NCBI GenBank assembly: GCA_016869895.1
Contig: VGDC01000068.1
Location: 1-8,352 of the forward strand
Length of the DNA: 8,352 bases
Direction: 5' to 3'
Source: Alphaproteobacteria bacterium
GTDB taxonomy: Bacteria > Pseudomonadota > Alphaproteobacteria > Rickettsiales > VGDC01
This document shows, in pieces, positions 6,136-8,352 of this stretch. The notes under the pieces are model-generated. The model searched no databases, was not told where the DNA came from, and saw only the letters and a program-made list of their open reading frames with translations. Within the stretch, counting starts at the first letter, position 1; every line of letters starts with the position of its first letter. Both the position numbers and the translations under genes were made by a program.

Positions 6136-7716
6136 ATGTCTAAAGGTAATTATTACATCACCACGCCGATCTACTATGTGAACGATAAACCGCATATCGG
6201 CCACGCTTACACCTCGGTGGCATCGGATGCGCTGGCGCGCTTCATGCGACTGGACGGCTATGATGTGAAATTTCTGACCGGAACCGACGAACACGGGCAG
6301 AAAGTTGAAAAATCCGCTGATAAAGCAGGGGTTTCTCCGCAGGACTTCGTGGATAAGGTGTCCGTTTCCTTCCGTGAATTGACGGGGCTGATGAACATCA
6401 GCAACGATGATTTCATCCGCACCACCGAACAGCGGCACAAACAAGCCGCGCAGGCCATCTGGAAGAAGATGCTGGACGCGGGGCATATCTATCTTGGGTC
6501 TTATGCGGGGTGGTACGCCGTGCGCGATGAGGCGTTCTACAACGAAAGCGAGCTGGTGGACGGGAAAGCCCCGACGGGCGCGGAAGTGGAATGGCTGGAA
6601 GAGCCGAGCTATTTCTTCAATCTCTCGAAATGGCAGGAGAAATTGCTGGCGCATTATGAGGCGAACCCCGATTTCATTATGCCCAAAAGCCGCTATAACG
6701 AAGTGGTGAGCTTCGTCAAAGGCGGATTGCATGACCTTTCCGTGTCGCGCGCCAGTTTCAGCTGGGGCATTCCTGTGCCGGGCGACGAGAAGCACGTGAT
6801 GTATGTATGGCTGGACGCACTGACCAATTACCTCTCGGCAGTCGGCTATCCCGATGAGCATGCAGCGGAATTCAAGAAATTCTGGCCTGCTTCGCTGCAT
6901 ATGGTCGGCAAGGATATCGTGCGGTTCCATACGGTCTATTGGCCGGCGTTCTTGATGGCGGCGGATCTGCCACTGCCGGAACGCGTCTTCGCCCATGGCT
7001 GGTGGACGGTGGAAGGCGAGAAGATGAGCAAATCCCTCGGCAATGCCATCGCGCCGCAGGAATTGGTGGAGACGTATGGCGTCGATCAGACGCGTTACTT
7101 CCTGCTGCGTGAAGTGCCTTTCGGCAGCGATGGCGACTTCGCGCGCGACCGCATTCTCACGGTCATCAACAGCGAATTGGCGAATAATATCGGCAACTTG
7201 GCGCAGCGCACCTTGTCGATGATTCAAAAGAATTGTGACGGAAAAATGCCCTCCGCTGAAGGCATCTCCCCGCAGGATGTGGACATCGAATTTTTAGAGA
7301 AAGTCTATGTGACCCGCGAAGAAACCGAGCGGGAGGTGCATAAGGCCTACCGTGAATGCCAATTCAACAAGATATTGTCGGATATCAGAGAGATAGGCGT
7401 GGCGGCGAATGCGTATATCGACACGAAAGCGCCGTGGAAACAGAAGAAAGAGGATGAGCGGTTGATGGCGGCGACGCTGGCGCATCTGGCGGAAAGCATC
7501 CGATGCCTCGCTATCATGCTGCAGCCCTTTATGCCCGAAGCTTCCGCGAAAATCCTCGTGCTGGTGGGGTATGATGAAGCGCGCGCGAAAGCGGGTGTGC
7601 CGTTCAGCGAATTGAAACCCGCATTCGCCATTCCGGCGGGTACGCCACTGCCTGTTCCCGCTGCGTTATTCCCGCGAATTGAAGCGCCGGAAGGGAAAGC
7701 CGCGAATGCTGGTTGA
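6136..7716 (+). CDS. metG: Methionyl-tRNA synthetase, zinc-less type
   Basis: The 526-residue class I synthetase charges tRNA-Met and tRNA-fMet with methionine in the cytoplasm. The Rossmann catalytic domain has YYITTPIYYVNDKPHIGHAY (6-25, HIGH at 20-23), FLTGTDEHGQK (46-56), and KMSKS at 296-300 followed by LGN. The connective insert reads GWYAVRDEAFY (125-135) with no cysteine pairs, so it is the single-knuckle type without zinc. An anticodon-binding helical domain covers about 345-480 (PW at 433-434, LQPFMPEAS at 462-470). There is no C-terminal EMAP/Trbp111-like tRNA-binding domain: the protein ends shortly after LFPRIE (511-516). The ribosome site is weak (AGG at 6123-6125, ten bases from ATG), so translation may depend on the upstream gene. 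The last 11 bases overlap tatD. Confidence 0.96.
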   Translation: MSKGNYYITTPIYYVNDKPHIGHAYTSVASDALARFMRLDGYDVKFLTGTDEHGQKVEKSADKAGVSPQDFVDKVSVSFRELTGLMNISNDDFIRTTEQRHKQAAQAIWKKMLDAGHIYLGSYAGWYAVRDEAFYNESELVDGKAPTGAEVEWLEEPSYFFNLSKWQEKLLAHYEANPDFIMPKSRYNEVVSFVKGGLHDLSVSRASFSWGIPVPGDEKHVMYVWLDALTNYLSAVGYPDEHAAEFKKFWPASLHMVGKDIVRFHTVYWPAFLMAADLPLPERVFAHGWWTVEGEKMSKSLGNAIAPQELVETYGVDQTRYFLLREVPFGSDGDFARDRILTVINSELANNIGNLAQRTLSMIQKNCDGKMPSAEGISPQDVDIEFLEKVYVTREETEREVHKAYRECQFNKILSDIREIGVAANAYIDTKAPWKQKKEDERLMAATLAHLAESIRCLAIMLQPFMPEASAKILVLVGYDEARAKAGVPFSELKPAFAIPAGTPLPVPAALFPRIEAPEGKAANAG

Positions 7717-8352
7717 TAGCCATTGCCATTTGAATTTCAAGGACTTCGATGAAGACTTTGAAGCGGTGATTGACCGTGCGTTCAGCTCCGGCGTGGGCGT
7801 GATGCAGACGATTTGCACCAAGATGCATGAGTTCGATGCGATTCACGCCATATCCCAGAAACATCCCGATATTTATTGCTCTGTGGGCGTGCATCCCCAT
7901 GAGGCGGGGAAGGGAGAGATGGTGACAGTCGAGCGGTTGGTAGAATGCGCCAAGAGCCCGAAGGTCATCGGACTGGGTGAGACGGGGCTGGATTTCTTCT
8001 ATGAGCATAGCCCGCGCGCCGAGCAGGAAGAAAGCTTCCGCCGTCATATCGAGGCGGCGCGGCAGACGGGCTTGCCCATCATCGTGCACACCCGCGACGC
8101 CGAGGAAGACACCGTGCGGATTCTGCAAGATGAGATGAAGAAAGGCGCGTTCACCGGATTAATCCATTGCTTCACATCTTCCAAATATCTATCTGATGCA
8201 TCAATTGAATTAGGACTATATATTTCCATTTCCGGCATCATCACCTTCAAGAAATCCGAGGAGCTGCGCGAGACAGTGCGCACCATTCCGCTGGAGCGAT
8301 TGCTGGTGGAGACGGACGCGCCATACCTCGCGCCGATGCCCTATCGCGGCAA
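7706..8352 (+). CDS. tatD: TatD-family metal-dependent hydrolase/DNase, C-terminus cut by window edge
   Basis: 215 codons are present of a protein usually about 260 residues long. TatD proteins are TIM-barrel amidohydrolase-superfamily enzymes; characterised members are Mg-dependent 3'-5' exonucleases or D-aminoacyl-tRNA deacylase-like. Metal-site motifs are all in place: MLVDSHCHL with HxH at 6-8, GVHPHEA (61-67), GETGLDFFY (91-99, Glu92), His128 in IIVHTRDAEED, His154 in HCF, and ETDAPYLAP (202-210, Asp204). I chose ATG at 7706 because it gives the canonical N-terminus and has AAGGGA (7691-7696) nine bases upstream; it overlaps metG by 11 bp in another frame, suggesting coupled translation. 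The metG-tatD pairing is common in bacteria. Codons 151-176 are strikingly AT-rich compared with the rest of the gene, although the amino acids there follow the family. Start and family are secure; the in vivo substrate is not. Confidence 0.94.
   Translation, partial: MLVDSHCHLNFKDFDEDFEAVIDRAFSSGVGVMQTICTKMHEFDAIHAISQKHPDIYCSVGVHPHEAGKGEMVTVERLVECAKSPKVIGLGETGLDFFYEHSPRAEQEESFRRHIEAARQTGLPIIVHTRDAEEDTVRILQDEMKKGAFTGLIHCFTSSKYLSDASIELGLYISISGIITFKKSEELRETVRTIPLERLLVETDAPYLAPMPYRG

Noticed and set aside
6121..7227. Long minus-strand open frame (about 368 codons) opposite metG
   Set aside because: A shadow of the synthetase coding frame; no start signal, no family motifs.
1..8352. tRNA, rRNA, CRISPR array, insertion sequence or phage signature
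   Set aside because: No regularly spaced repeats, transposase or integrase motifs, cloverleaf-like segments or attachment-site duplications were seen on either strand.

Overview
The window is a stretch of GC-rich chromosome that looks alphaproteobacterial. The best evidence is gene order: a RlpA-family lipoprotein, a D-alanyl-D-alanine carboxypeptidase, thymidylate kinase (tmk), the DNA polymerase III delta' subunit (holB), methionyl-tRNA synthetase (metG) and a TatD-type metal-dependent hydrolase. As I recall, this is a common run in Alphaproteobacteria. Protein-level traits agree: a delta' subunit without zinc-binding cysteines, a zinc-less MetG without a C-terminal tRNA-binding domain, and RlpA with a SPOR domain. 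The sequence alone does not give me a genus.

Layout: positions 1-644 on the minus strand hold the N-terminal half of an iron-containing-alcohol-dehydrogenase-fold protein, most like sn-glycerol-1-phosphate dehydrogenase (AraM/EgsA type), cut by the window edge. A 48-bp AT-rich divergent spacer follows. Everything after it is on the plus strand and tightly packed: an MltB-type lytic transglycosylase (693-1718), rlpA (1718-2782), a small unrecognised lipoprotein (2842-3171), a DD-carboxypeptidase (3195-4340), tmk (4366-5025), holB (5028-6110), metG (6136-7716) and tatD (7706 to the window end, partial). Gaps are 59 bp or less, and two junctions overlap (TGATG between mltB and rlpA; 11 bp between metG and tatD).

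Functionally the plus-strand run has two halves. The first is cell-envelope work: two glycan-strand-cleaving enzymes, one of them aimed at division sites by SPOR, a lipoprotein of unknown role, and a carboxypeptidase that trims stem pentapeptides. The second is core information processing: dTTP synthesis, the replication clamp loader, tRNA charging and a TatD nuclease/hydrolase. They could share one transcript, although the AT-rich 59-bp gap with a small hairpin after rlpA is a possible internal boundary.

I see no mobile element, CRISPR array, tRNA, rRNA or obvious new multi-gene system. The points most worth a second look are the G1P-dehydrogenase-like gene with an Asn where relatives usually have Asp, the Glu-to-Asp change at a catalytic position of RlpA, the orphan lipoprotein between rlpA and the carboxypeptidase, and a sharply AT-rich, differently coded patch inside tatD.
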